From Alkalihalobacterium sp048323755 (GTDB lineage Bacteria > Bacillota > Bacilli > Bacillales > Bacillaceae_F), in the NCBI RefSeq assembly GCF_048323755.1, contig NZ_JBLWFS010000013.1, positions 1 through 64,000 of the forward strand: a stretch of 64,000 nucleotides of DNA, read 5' to 3'. Within the stretch, counting starts at the first letter, position 1, and each line of letters starts with the position of its first letter. A program made the translations under genes and the position numbers. This document shows positions 25,134-33,726 of the stretch, one piece after another. The notes below the pieces were generated by a model, which saw nothing but the letters and a program-made list of their open reading frames with translations, was not told where the DNA came from and made no database searches.

Positions 25134-26081
25134 ATGGCAGATGTTCAACAATATGTGTTCTTTGATTTTGAAATGCTTTGTTCTAATCGAGGTATGCCTT
25201 TTGAAGATATGGAGGCGATCCGTTTAGGTGCTGTTAAATATGACCTAGCAACCGAGAATATCGTTTTTTTTGATGAGTATATTCGTCCAACAAAATTTAA
25301 ACCACTCTCTGCTTTTTGTAAAAAGTTGACCGGGATTCATGATCAAGATTTAGTTGATGCAAAGGATTTTCCGACAGTTTTTGAAGAATTTCTGACGTGG
25401 GTTGGCGGAATTAAACGGACAAAGTTCTTCTCTTGGTCACCAAGTGATATTTCCAGGTTAAAACTAGATGCTCAGAGGCATGAGATTTCATCTAGAACGG
25501 TAAAAAAAATCGTTCAGCGTTATGTAGATTTCCAAGCCATTTTTACGAAACGAGTAACAAAAGAAAATGTTTCAGTAGAACGTGGTCTAGATTTTTATGG
25601 ACTAACTTTCAGTGGCCAACAACATAATCCGATGCATGACGCCTACAACACTCTTCAAATCTATTTAAGTTTTGTAAACGATCCAACAGCAAGTGATCTA
25701 ATTATGCTGAAGCAATTCATTTTCCATGAGGCTGAATATATTTCACAAAACCGTAAAACGTTAAATCAAGAAATTAAAAAGCAATTAGAAAAAGATGTTC
25801 ATTCCTTTTTATTTGAATTAAAAGAAATTTATAAAATGAAAGACGCCTCTAAATTAACAAAACGAGCGCGACGACTTTCTCAAAAGTATGAAAATATCTT
25901 AATTAATCAATCTGGTATGTTCGAGGAAGATGTGATGGATGATATTCGATTGTTAGTGGATTTTCATCATGAACTACAATTATCGTTTGAAGAACATATG
26001 AATCATGCTTCAAAAATCATGATTTTACCAGAAAGTATCGTTCAACCAATGAATGATCTTTCACTGAAGCGAGGATGCTAA
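25134..26081 (+). CDS. DEDDh-type 3'-5' exonuclease
   Basis: 315 residues. N-terminal exonuclease domain (7-185) with FFDFEML (Asp and Glu of motif I), KLTGIHDQD (ExoII neighbourhood), SWSPSDISRL with the motif II Asp, and HDAYNT (motif III His-Asp). This resembles the KapD/RNase T-like group and would trim RNA or DNA 3' ends using two metals. A helical extension (190-315) is rich in Lys/Glu and may bind substrate. ATG 25134 follows a strong GGGGAGGAGG. It is monocistronic. Confidence 0.85.
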   Translation: MADVQQYVFFDFEMLCSNRGMPFEDMEAIRLGAVKYDLATENIVFFDEYIRPTKFKPLSAFCKKLTGIHDQDLVDAKDFPTVFEEFLTWVGGIKRTKFFSWSPSDISRLKLDAQRHEISSRTVKKIVQRYVDFQAIFTKRVTKENVSVERGLDFYGLTFSGQQHNPMHDAYNTLQIYLSFVNDPTASDLIMLKQFIFHEAEYISQNRKTLNQEIKKQLEKDVHSFLFELKEIYKMKDASKLTKRARRLSQKYENILINQSGMFEEDVMDDIRLLVDFHHELQLSFEEHMNHASKIMILPESIVQPMNDLSLKRGC

Positions 26082-26443
26082 GCCATCTAGCTTCATACAT
26101 ATTTAAATAATTTATACCATAATTCCCCACCCTTCGTTTTTTTCAATACTTCTCTCCATCCCACTTATTTTCATGTTATATATTTTCACTATTGCTGACA
26201 CTCTCCTCTTCAGCTACACTCCACTTTTCATCATGACTCCATATAACTGTTTATTTTACTCCACTTTGCATCATGATTCCCTTTAAATGATTTAGTTCTA
26301 TTTTCTCCTCTTTTTAAAACACTATTTAAGGCAAAAATTAGCTGCGTTTGTAAGCTTCCCCTCGCATAAATACAGTCGCAAAAGCTGAACATAACTAATG
26401 TTTGAAACAATCTTCAAACAAATTACGGAGGGGGAATTCACTC
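26082..26443. other. Pyrimidine-rich noncoding interval with a tandem 23-nt repeat
   Basis: The unit actccactttKcatcatgaYtcc occurs at 26217-26239 and 26258-26280 (two differences, 41 nt apart), in a CT-rich stretch. No ORF. The right end holds the promoter region and ribosome site of the small Asn-rich protein gene. Confidence 0.5.
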
Positions 26444-26626
26444 ATGAACATGTTCGGTAAAAGACGAAATAACAATCGTAATGGTTTAATGTTGTCTTTA
26501 GTAGGCTTAGGTGTAGGTGCTGCAGCTTACGGGATGATGCGCGGTCGAAATAACAATAACAACAATATGAACATGAATAACATGATGGATACTGTAGGAC
26601 GAGCGATCCGACAAGTTCGTGACTAA
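26444..26626 (+). CDS. Small Asn-rich membrane protein (YrzQ/DUF3918-like)
   Basis: 60 residues from ATG 26444, with GGAGGGGG nine bases upstream. A basic start (MFGKRRNNNRNG), a glycine-rich hydrophobic helix (LMLSLVGLGVGAAAYGMM), an Asn/Met-rich strip and a basic end. The layout resembles the small YrzQ-type proteins of Bacillus, whose function is unknown; low-complexity composition limits the assignment. A terminator follows. Confidence 0.7.
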   Translation: MNMFGKRRNNNRNGLMLSLVGLGVGAAAYGMMRGRNNNNNNMNMNNMMDTVGRAIRQVRD

Positions 26627-26646
26627 TTTTTGTAAAAAACAACCTC

Positions 26647-26673
26647 GAACAGCTTATCTCAGATAGGCTGTTC
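26647..26673 (+). terminator. Terminator after the Asn-rich protein gene
   Basis: Stem gaacagc / gctgttc extended by ttatct/agata pairing, followed by a T run. Confidence 0.8.
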
Positions 26674-26858
26674 TTTTTTCAACCTTTTAGTTCTGAAAGG
26701 CATTTACTTTTCAGGTTTGCTCTCCATATTCCGGTTAGAAATTCCTCCGAAAAGCTTGATCATTTTACCTAAAAAGAATTATGATAAAACAATACATATA
26801 AAAACATATATCTTGTAAGAAACCAATGAAAGGTAGTTACAGTAAAGGAGGAACTCAG

Positions 26859-27110
26859 ATGAACATACCAAAATACCCTGAAGGCTTTGACGAATGTGAT
26901 CGCACTAAACGATTATCAGAAGAAGACCTAGACAATAAGATCAATGTAGAGATTGAATATATGATACAGTATATGACTCGTAATGATACAGAAAACTATT
27001 CGAAAGCATTTGAAGATGTTTTAATTATGATCGACCGTATATATGAAGATGACCAAACATATTACGAAATTTCCGTTGCAAAACAACATAGCCGAGCAAT
27101 TGTAAGGTAA
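26859..27110 (+). CDS. Small acidic hypothetical protein
   Basis: 83 residues from ATG 26859, with AAAGGAGGA eight bases upstream (the frame is open 11 codons further). Soluble, acidic, Tyr-rich (NVEIEYMIQYMTRNDTENY), probably helical. No motif recognised. It converges on the DUF3189 gene with a long shared hairpin between them. Confidence 0.7.
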   Translation: MNIPKYPEGFDECDRTKRLSEEDLDNKINVEIEYMIQYMTRNDTENYSKAFEDVLIMIDRIYEDDQTYYEISVAKQHSRAIVR

Positions 27111-27146
27111 AAGTTTTTTACAGGTGTGCAAATATGTTTTTCATAA

Positions 27147-27242
27147 AAAAACTGACTTCCTAGAAACCGTTAGCACTCAAGTTGTTGAAACCACAAAAGT
27201 ATTGTGAAAACAGCATGGAGCTGACGCTAGGAAGCCAGTTTT
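27147..27242. terminator. Long nested hairpin between convergent genes
   Basis: Outer arms aaaactgacttcctag and ctaggaagccagtttt (16 bp, one mismatch) flanked by A and T runs. Inner imperfect pairing of gttagcactc with gagctgac. The loop is about 64 nt. It can terminate both neighbours. Confidence 0.65.
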
Positions 27243-27774
27243 ATTTTACATCCGGTTTAATTGTACTCACTTTGAACTTTTCGTTTTCTAATATCTCAAT
27301 ATGGTTGTCTGTTGTTGATGCAATGGCCTTCGTATGTTCAACCAATTGAATGACCGTGCGATGTGCTTGTTTCGCCCCTCTAATTAACAAGGGCACTCCA
27401 ATAAAATCAATACCAAACCGCCTTGAAAATAATCCCCCAAAGGTCATAGCAACTGGAACGGTTGGTGAACAATTAGAGAAAACAATTTGATCGATTTCTT
27501 TACCGTCGTCTTGCAACAAAGAAATGAAGGAATGAAGAGCTGGTATAACAGCAGTTGATTTCCCTCTTCCTACCGTATACACCTTATGTCCACTTTCATC
27601 TTTCCCGTGATAAATAAACCTTCCGAAGTCTCCAGGTGTTAATTTATTGAAAATATCAATTCCTAATATTTCCTCTCTTGTTGGCTCTCGATCTTTCGGT
27701 AGTTTATCAAGATGGTAAGCTGCGGCTAATGCCGAAGAATGTGTTCCTGCAAAGCAATTATAAACATAAAGCAA
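27241..27774 (-). CDS. DUF3189 family protein
   Basis: 177 residues, start TTG 27774 with AAGGAGG nine bases upstream. Family features are the opening YVYNCFAGTHSSALAAAYHL, a P-loop-like neighbourhood without a true Walker A, and the later IVFSNCSPTVP. Soluble and probably cytoplasmic. The family is common in spore-forming Bacillaceae and has no assigned role. Confidence 0.82.
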   Translation of the reverse strand: MLYVYNCFAGTHSSALAAAYHLDKLPKDREPTREEILGIDIFNKLTPGDFGRFIYHGKDESGHKVYTVGRGKSTAVIPALHSFISLLQDDGKEIDQIVFSNCSPTVPVAMTFGGLFSRRFGIDFIGVPLLIRGAKQAHRTVIQLVEHTKAIASTTDNHIEILENEKFKVSTIKPDVK

Positions 27775-28023
27775 AGCAACGCTCCTCCTTCATGTACAAA
27801 TGATCCGAAAGTTGTCTCATTTTGAATACGATAGGATTGTCATATACCTTGTAAAATACCTTAGTTTAACAGAAATTATACTTGGCAAATAAAAATAACA
27901 TAGTGAAACGGGGCTTTCTTTTACCAAAATGCACTACATAGCAAATTGAATACATGCTAAATTAAATCGGTAAACTAAGTTCGATAAGACATTTACAAAA
28001 TAAAAATTAGGGTGTGAAAGCAG

Positions 28024-28143
28024 ATGTCACAATCAAAAAGTCAAGAAGACCGTCAATTTAGAAAGCGGAAAGAAGCACAAAATCCACATGGTAAAATAAG
28101 ATCATTAAAAGAAATCGCAGCTGAAACACCACCTAAAGAATAA
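28024..28143 (+). CDS. Small basic hypothetical protein
   Basis: A 39-codon gene: MSQSKSQEDRQFRKRKEAQN at the start, ending AETPPKE. Very hydrophilic, many Lys/Arg/Gln, probably unstructured like small spore or stress proteins. AGGGTG lies eleven bases before ATG 28024. No hydrophobic core. Existence is supported by the ribosome site and codon use only. Confidence 0.5.
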   Translation: MSQSKSQEDRQFRKRKEAQNPHGKIRSLKEIAAETPPKE

Positions 28144-28227
28144 ATAGAATCTTAATCAATGACGGACGTTTAATTCAACAACTGAAGACTCAGTTTTAGA
28201 CCGTCGATAATCTCTTACGAAGAAAAA

Positions 28228-28253
28228 ACAGGCGGGGTAGTCTCCCGTCTGTT
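28228..28253. terminator. Terminator between convergent small genes
   Basis: Stem aacaggcgggg / ctcccgtctgtt with a three-nt loop, preceded by an A run that becomes a T run on the minus strand after the metalloprotease gene ending at 28261. Confidence 0.75.
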
Positions 28254-28260
28254 CCAATGG

Positions 28261-28839
28261 TCATTCGTTTTTCTCCATCGACTTGTTAAGCTTGGCTAAC
28301 ATTATATTTAAATTATGAAAGGCAAACTGGTCTGCTGCTTTTTCGTGAGGAATATTTCGATATCTCTTTTTTTCTTCATGAGTATGGCCATACTTCATTT
28401 CTTCTATAAAACGCTCGTAATAAAATTCGCCACGATTAAAATAATCAAATAAACGATCTCTCTTATCTCGCCCTTTTCCTCCAAGCAACCCGTGACAAAG
28501 ATGTCCGACTTCATGTAAACATATAAAAGCCGCGTACTCATAACAAGAGACACACAATCTTTTCATGTCTAATAGGTATTCTTTATTTTTGTAATCTTCA
28601 GCAATCGCCATAATGTTCATATAAATAATTGGTTTGAAATCCCCTTCATCATCAATTTCTAATTGTCCTGGATAGTTAATCGGGGCATCTGAAATGTAAA
28701 ATGTAACATCTTCAATAATGTTTTGATAAATCGAAGTCTCTAACCATGTGACGGTAGTACGAATCCCCTCTAGCGCCTCAATGATATGTTGTTTCTTAAT
28801 TTTATATTTCTCACGAATCGTCTCCTCAGTTTCATACAT
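28261..28839 (-). CDS. HExxH zinc-metallopeptidase-like protein
   Basis: 192 residues with HEVGHLCHG near 110-118 (zinc-binding HExxH) and a later HEKAADQFA with a possible third ligand. This resembles ImmA/IrrE-like (DUF955) or related intracellular peptidases. No signal peptide. The start is uncertain: ATG 28839 has no close ribosome site, while GGGAGGTG lies about 25 nt further upstream with no usable in-frame start codon between. Substrate unknown; no phage or toxin-antitoxin gene is adjacent. Confidence 0.65.
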   Translation of the reverse strand: MYETEETIREKYKIKKQHIIEALEGIRTTVTWLETSIYQNIIEDVTFYISDAPINYPGQLEIDDEGDFKPIIYMNIMAIAEDYKNKEYLLDMKRLCVSCYEYAAFICLHEVGHLCHGLLGGKGRDKRDRLFDYFNRGEFYYERFIEEMKYGHTHEEKKRYRNIPHEKAADQFAFHNLNIMLAKLNKSMEKNE

Positions 28840-29044
28840 AAATTCTAATGCTTCTATCTTTTTAAATGCCCGACACCTCCCTTTATTTGGTTCTCGTGGA
28901 AGCTTAGTTAGAAAAGTTTATTCTCAAATTGATTAAGTTATGTTTGACAGATAAGATCTTCTTAAAGATGACTTTTGTTGTTCCAGACGAATAAAATGAA
29001 AAAATTAACAAAATCTATAAAAAAGCACTAAGAAGGATGCAAAC

Positions 29045-29826
29045 ATGGATAATCAATCCGCTAACAAAAAGCACGTTACTATCGAGCATATGTAAGTTCT
29101 TTTAATACGAATGTAATCCACCCTAAAAACCCATGGGTACCTGCTTGGTGGTCTGCAGCGTTTCCAGGCATGGGACATTTAATGCACGGTGCGTATATCA
29201 AAGGGTTTATTCTTTTCATCTGGGAATTTGTCGTCAATGTTAATTCTCACATTAATGAAAGTATGGTTTATTCATTTACTGGTCAGTTTGACTTAGCAAA
29301 GGAGGTAATTGATACGAGGTGGGTTTTACTGTATATTCCTGTCTACATCGCTTCCATTTGGGACAGTTACAGAAAGACCATTGATATTAACAAAATCTAC
29401 GTTTTAGCTAATAAAGAAAAGGCTCCTATAATTCCATTTAACCTTGGTCCTATGGGATTAAACTTTTTAGATAGACGGCAGCCGTGGCTAGCAATGGTTT
29501 GGTCATTTCTCATGCCTGGCATGGGTCACCTTTACTTAAAGAGGATGCCGACTGGTTTCTTTCTTTTGTTTTGTTGGATGTTATGTACATACTTTTCTAA
29601 CATTCTCCCTGCTTTTCATTTTTCGTTATTGGGAGAGTTTGCACTCGCTACTGCAATCCTTAACCCACAATGGGCATTGTTTATGCCATCTCTTTATGGT
29701 TTTGCCATTTATGAATCATATTCATTGGCTGTAGAATACAACAAATTGTATAAGATGGAGCAATCAGAATACTTGAAAAAAGAATACCAAACACTGCAGT
29801 TACATTTGATAGATAGCAAAGGGTGA
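29045..29826 (+). pseudogene. TM2-like membrane protein gene with an apparent frameshift near 29090
   Basis: ATG 29045 with AAGAAGGAT upstream opens a frame of 16 codons that stops at 29093-29095. The frame one base over then continues without break from about 29089 to 29826 and reads YVSSFNTNVIHPKNPWVPAWWS. The joined product would be about 260 residues with two copies of a PGMGHL motif (FPGMGHLMHGAYIKGF and MPGMGHLYLKRMP) and five or six membrane segments. The intact part starts at ATG 29170 (218 residues) but has no ribosome site there. A single-base indel is the simplest explanation; sequencing error is possible. Confidence 0.6.
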
Positions 29827-30302
29827 AGACTTTTATGTTAGTCGTATCCTCATTTGAACAATCGGCTTCTTTAGAAATTGCAATTGCTAATTTAGAGCAA
29901 AATGGAATACCAAAAAATAAAATTTTAGCTGTTCCCTTTGATAGACGACGAGAAGAGCGAAAACTATTTGATAGTATCCATCGTTCTGATGGTGTAAGTT
30001 TATTTGATGTAGCTGCAGCTTTAGGAACCGCTTTTTCTGTATTAGGTGCAAGCTTTGGGTTTGTATTGTATTGGGGGCCAATAATTTGGGGCTTAATTGG
30101 CCTTGCAGTTGGTGCTAGTTTAGGGTTTATCATCGATTATTTTTTTACGAAAAGACATTCAAAAAATCGGAAGGAAACAAAAACACCGTCAACAGAGGTC
30201 GTATTAATTGTTGAATGTGAAGCCGCTCAAAGTCATTTGGTAGAAGATATTCTTTGGTCTAATCTCGCTTTAGGTGTCACTCAAGTATCAAAGTCAATTT
30301 AA
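29823..30302 (+). CDS. Small membrane protein with two transmembrane helices
   Basis: 159 residues from GTG 29823, which overlaps the stop of the previous frame by four bases (GTGA), so it is translationally coupled to it. An N-terminal alpha/beta region (1-60, MLVVSSFEQSASLEIAIANLEQ) resembles regulatory ferredoxin-like folds such as those of general-stress proteins. It is followed by two glycine-rich helices (about 62-108) and a C-terminal soluble beta part. The coupling suggests that it acts with the TM2-like protein. Family not recognised. Confidence 0.65.
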   Translation: MKTFMLVVSSFEQSASLEIAIANLEQNGIPKNKILAVPFDRRREERKLFDSIHRSDGVSLFDVAAALGTAFSVLGASFGFVLYWGPIIWGLIGLAVGASLGFIIDYFFTKRHSKNRKETKTPSTEVVLIVECEAAQSHLVEDILWSNLALGVTQVSKSI

Positions 30303-30331
30303 ACCACAACTAAAAGCTAAAGGAGAAAACA

Positions 30332-30760
30332 ATGAACGAAAATCACGTTATCGATACGCTCAATGAGTTTTTACAAGGTCAATATATGGGTATTCACGCC
30401 TATGAACATTTAATAGCAAGATTAGAAGACGATCAAGTAAAACAACAATTTCAGATGATACAGCAAAACCATAAGGAGCATGCAATGCGAGTAGCCGAGC
30501 GAATTCAAAACTTAGGTGGGACACCAGTCGATGATGAAGGGATTATCGGATCAATACAAGGGTTTATGAGCCAATTTACATTACCAGAAGCGACCGAAGA
30601 TATTATTGAGTCAGCAATCAAAGGAGAAAGTGATTACGGAATTGGCATGTCAGAAAAAATCATTAGAGGCGATCTAGATCCTGAAAGCTATCAGCTCATC
30701 GAACAAATCTTTGATGAAGACCGAAAACATGTAGAGTTTTTAAGGAATTTACTACACTAA
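30332..30760 (+). CDS. Ferritin-like domain protein
   Basis: 142 residues, four-helix pattern. Metal-ligand-like positions are Glu and His in AYEHLI (near 24-29), NHKEHAMRV (about 50-56), ESAIKGESDYG (near 92) and EDRKHVEFL (near 130-138), fitting DUF2383/DUF892-type ferritin-like proteins. A role in oxidative stress or metal handling is likely from the family. AAAGGAG precedes ATG 30332. It starts 29 nt after the preceding gene and is probably the last gene of that operon. Confidence 0.82.
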   Translation: MNENHVIDTLNEFLQGQYMGIHAYEHLIARLEDDQVKQQFQMIQQNHKEHAMRVAERIQNLGGTPVDDEGIIGSIQGFMSQFTLPEATEDIIESAIKGESDYGIGMSEKIIRGDLDPESYQLIEQIFDEDRKHVEFLRNLLH

Positions 30761-30767
30761 TTCGTTT

Positions 30768-30840
30768 GACCATGCATTAAATCAACCGTAGTAGATTTAA
30801 ACCTTACTATTGTACATAAGGTTTAAGACAGGACATGGTC
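30768..30840 (+). terminator. Nested hairpin after the ferritin-like gene
   Basis: Outer stem gaccatg / catggtc and inner 10-bp stem ttaaacctta / taaggtttaa. No T run directly follows, so termination is uncertain. Confidence 0.4.
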
Positions 30841-30916
30841 ATCCTGACTTATATTGTCAAATGCTATTAAGTTATCAACATGCGGTAAATGACGTGCTAT
30901 ATTCTAGCTGCCAAAA

Positions 30917-30955
30917 AAGAAGCAATGGACCTAAACATCGTATCCATTGCTTCTT
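30917..30955. terminator. Bidirectional terminator
   Basis: A perfect 13-bp stem (aagaagcaatgga / tccattgcttctt) between the convergent ferritin-like and CorC-like genes. Confidence 0.8.
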
Positions 30956-30978
30956 CTAGAGCTTTGTTGAAAATATAG

Positions 30979-32244
30979 TTATGCAGTTTGAACTCCTGAA
31001 TCGATTTCAACTGTTGCTTTTTGAATTCGGCGATTACGAACTTCTTCAATAGAAATTCGCATGTTTTCGTAAACTATCGTCTCCCCTTTTTTGGGAAGAT
31101 AGCCGAGTGTGTCCGAAATCCAACCACCTAAAGTATTTGAGCTTGTATCTGGTATCGAAACATTAATAGACTCGCAGAATTCCTCTACTGAAATTCGTCC
31201 GTCTAACCGAAGTTTACCGTCTTCGAGTACTTCAATTAATTGTTCGTTTTCATCGTGCTCATCCCAGATCTCACCAACAATTTCTTCTAAAATATCTTCG
31301 ATTGAAATAATACCAGCCGTACCTCCATATTCATCAAGAACTATAGCTAAATGAACTTTACTTTTTTGTAATTCCTTAAGGAGGTGAGAGATTTTTACCG
31401 AACCAATAACAAAGTGTGGCTTACGAATGATTTCATCTAATGAAAACGACGGTTCCTGCACGTACTTTGTAAAAAAGTCACGGTGAGAGATAATTCCGAT
31501 AATATTATCAATCGAACCATCGTATACAGGGACGCGTGAATATTTTTCGTTAATAAACACATCTTTAATTTCATCAATTGGTGTATCCATCGACACCGAA
31601 ATAACATCGGGTCTTGGTGTAAGAATGTCCTTAACGACAATATCATCAAATTCGATTGCATTATGAAGAAGTTCCCGTTCTTGAGTGTGAAATGTCCCTT
31701 CCTCTTCTCCAATTTCGACTAAGGCCTTTACATCCTCATCTGTCACACTTGGCTCTTCTCCTTTATCTCCCATTAGTTTATTAATTCCTAATTTGAGTTG
31801 AACAAAAAGCCATGTAATTGGATAGAAGATTTTCATGACTGCCCTCAAAGTGGCAGAAATTGCAAGTAAATATTTTTCTGCATACTGCTTTGCTAACGAT
31901 TTCGGTAAAATTTCACCAAACACTAAAACTAATAAGGTTATAACGACCGTCGTAACAAGTAGTGTGCTGCCGTTACTACCATACATGTCAGTTGCAATCT
32001 TAGTCGCAATCGTCGCCATCGCTATGTTAACAATGTTGTTTCCAATTAAGATGGTTGATAAGCTTTGGTCGAAATTTTCTGCCATTTTTAATGAGCGTAT
32101 TGCTTTTACATTATTTTGCTCAGCTTGATTTCGTAACCTCACTTTGTTTACGCTTGTAATCGCAGTTTCCGACGCAGAAAAATATCCAGATAACAATAAC
32201 AATGCCCCTAATAAGATTATCGAGTCATAGGGTATACTGTCCAA
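30979..32244 (-). CDS. CNNM/CorC (HlyC) family membrane protein with CBS pair
   Basis: 421 residues from TTG 32244, where AGGAG lies about ten bases upstream; the frame is open 21 codons further without support. DUF21 membrane domain with about four helices (1-185, beginning SGYFSASETAITSV after the first helix), two CBS domains (about 200-320, ILTPRPDVISV, VLDEYGGTAGI) and the CorC/HlyC domain at the C-terminus (about 335-415). Family members are linked to Mg2+ or Co2+ efflux and to sodium-dependent Mg2+ transport. It is likely a magnesium homeostasis protein. Confidence 0.88.
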   Translation of the reverse strand: MDSIPYDSIILLGALLLLSGYFSASETAITSVNKVRLRNQAEQNNVKAIRSLKMAENFDQSLSTILIGNNIVNIAMATIATKIATDMYGSNGSTLLVTTVVITLLVLVFGEILPKSLAKQYAEKYLLAISATLRAVMKIFYPITWLFVQLKLGINKLMGDKGEEPSVTDEDVKALVEIGEEEGTFHTQERELLHNAIEFDDIVVKDILTPRPDVISVSMDTPIDEIKDVFINEKYSRVPVYDGSIDNIIGIISHRDFFTKYVQEPSFSLDEIIRKPHFVIGSVKISHLLKELQKSKVHLAIVLDEYGGTAGIISIEDILEEIVGEIWDEHDENEQLIEVLEDGKLRLDGRISVEEFCESINVSIPDTSSNTLGGWISDTLGYLPKKGETIVYENMRISIEEVRNRRIQKATVEIDSGVQTA

Positions 32245-32424
32245 AATTCCATCACTCTCCTGAAATGTATTACTACTAATATATATTAAACCTACAATAA
32301 TTAGCAATGTTTTTTACATAAAGATAAAATGATCTTCATAAAAATGAACATTTGTTCAGTCTTGTCTCTATTACATATTTTTCTTCTGGAGAAAGCAACC
32401 TAAAACGAAGGAGGTGTTATTAAG

Positions 32425-32628
32425 ATGGAAAAAGAAAAACAAGGAAGCCAAAACATGCCCGATTTTAATAAGATGTCGGACCGAATGATCGTCGAACCAA
32501 CGGACAGTCCTACTTTTGTTATGAAAACGAATCTAGACACAAAAGATGCTACCGAAGATAATCCTTATTTTAAAGAAAAAAACAAACAACATACTAAAGA
32601 GTTTTGTGATTACTTTGAAGAGGAATAA
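32425..32628 (+). CDS. Small hydrophilic hypothetical protein
   Basis: 67 residues, acidic and Asn/Lys rich, no hydrophobic segment, with AAGGAGGTG eight bases before ATG 32425 and a strong hairpin terminator 12 nt after its stop. Real by these signals, but the family is not recognised. Confidence 0.65.
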   Translation: MEKEKQGSQNMPDFNKMSDRMIVEPTDSPTFVMKTNLDTKDATEDNPYFKEKNKQHTKEFCDYFEEE

Positions 32629-32640
32629 TTGCTACCCATT

Positions 32641-32665
32641 AAGCTAGGGAGTTTCCCCCTAGCTT
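32641..32665 (+). terminator. Terminator after the small hydrophilic protein gene
   Basis: A perfect nine-bp stem aagctaggg / ccctagctt, with a T run. Confidence 0.85.
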
Positions 32666-32682
32666 TTTCAGATGTTCATGCA

Positions 32683-32928
32683 AATTTAAAAGGATTATTT
32701 ATTCTTTCATTAATATTGATTTTCCCAATCTTGTATGTCCTCCAAGGAGTGGCTTGCGCTTTCAGACAGAGTTCTTTACTTGTATCACTGCTCGTTTCCA
32801 CCATTACATTTGTAGCCATTCTAATAATATATTTAAATTCATCTGCTCTCATTTACATATTCATATATAACGGATCTGGACTAATTGGTTATGGTGGTGT
32901 TAAGTTTTTTCGCAAGAACATCAGCTAA
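32683..32928 (+). CDS. Possible small YesK-like membrane protein, start unclear
   Basis: An open frame with three hydrophobic segments (LFILSLILIFPILYVL, then SLLVSLLVSTITFVAILIIYL, then IYIFIYNGSGLIGYGG) resembling the short YesK-type membrane proteins. The upstream part of the frame runs through the preceding terminator, and no credible ATG/GTG/TTG with a ribosome site is visible, so the 5' end may be lost. The given start is only where the similarity begins. Confidence 0.35.
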   Translation, partial: NLKGLFILSLILIFPILYVLQGVACAFRQSSLLVSLLVSTITFVAILIIYLNSSALIYIFIYNGSGLIGYGGVKFFRKNIS

Positions 32929-32953
32929 AGTTGCCTACATTGCTATAACAATA

Positions 32954-32999
32954 AAAACGTTAAAAAGCCAACATCAATCTGTTGACTTTCTAACGTTTT
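32954..32999. terminator. Bidirectional terminator
   Basis: Nested stems aaaacgtta / taacgtttt and aaagccaaca / tgttgacttt, at the junction of convergent genes; T run on the plus strand. Confidence 0.75.
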
Positions 33000-33424
33000 T
33001 TCACTCTGTAAAAAGTTCCTGATGTGGTACTGACTAGTACACCATCTTCATTATAAATATCACATTCTGCAAATGTAACATTGTATCCATCTTTAGAAAA
33101 ACGGGCTTTAGCAATTAATTTCCCACTTGTGACAGCATTCATGTGAGTCGTTTTTAATTCAAGCGAAACATATGGATCTTCCTTAAATCGAAAATGTAAA
33201 TGACCAATTGCAGTATCAGCCAAATACGTAAAAACCCCGCCATGCACTGTACCTAATGGATTAAACATCGCTTCACTTACTGGACACTCGATTGTACATT
33301 GCCTTTTCTGTTCATCGTATGAAAATTGAAAATCAAAAAATTGAAATAGAAACACTTTCTCATAAGTCAGTTCAGTTTTTTCAGCTGCTCTTTGCGCTTG
33401 TTTTATTACGGATTCTTTGTCCAA
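32990..33424 (-). CDS. PaaI-like hotdog thioesterase
   Basis: 144 residues, start TTG 33424 after GGGGGAAG. Hotdog fold signature NPLGTVHGGVFTYLADTAIGH (about 70-90), with His-Gly-Gly and the catalytic Asp in LADTA. The family hydrolyses acyl- or hydroxyphenylacetyl-CoA thioesters in the cytoplasm. No aromatic degradation genes are beside it; an enoyl-CoA hydratase gene lies 1.7 kb away. Confidence 0.85.
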   Translation of the reverse strand: MDKESVIKQAQRAAEKTELTYEKVFLFQFFDFQFSYDEQKRQCTIECPVSEAMFNPLGTVHGGVFTYLADTAIGHLHFRFKEDPYVSLELKTTHMNAVTSGKLIAKARFSKDGYNVTFAECDIYNEDGVLVSTTSGTFYRVKKR

Positions 33425-33602
33425 CTTTTCTTCCCCCTAATATTCAAATCAACTTAAATTCATCTATAATATTACTTTCGATATTTAATAGAGAAATTCC
33501 TTCTCTTGGAAAAACAACATCTCTTAGTTTAAACATATACGATGAGTTGGTGGAATAAAAATCATTTGGAGGAAGGTTATCTATACAGGAATTAAAAAAT
33601 AT

Positions 33603-33712
33603 AAGAGACTGATACACAGTTAATTACTGAATTTATAGTTACTAAATTTTCGATAATAATTTAGTAAGTTTATATGATTGTGCTTCTTCAGGAATCTAGC
33701 CGTCAGTCTCTT
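33603..33712 (-). terminator. Long nested hairpin after the alcohol dehydrogenase gene
   Basis: Outer arms aagagactga / tcagtctctt with an inner perfect 10-bp stem ttactaaatt / aatttagtaa at 33639-33667. Total loop about 90 nt. It lies 15 nt after the minus-strand stop. Confidence 0.5.
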
Positions 33713-33726
33713 TATTTTATCGTGGT

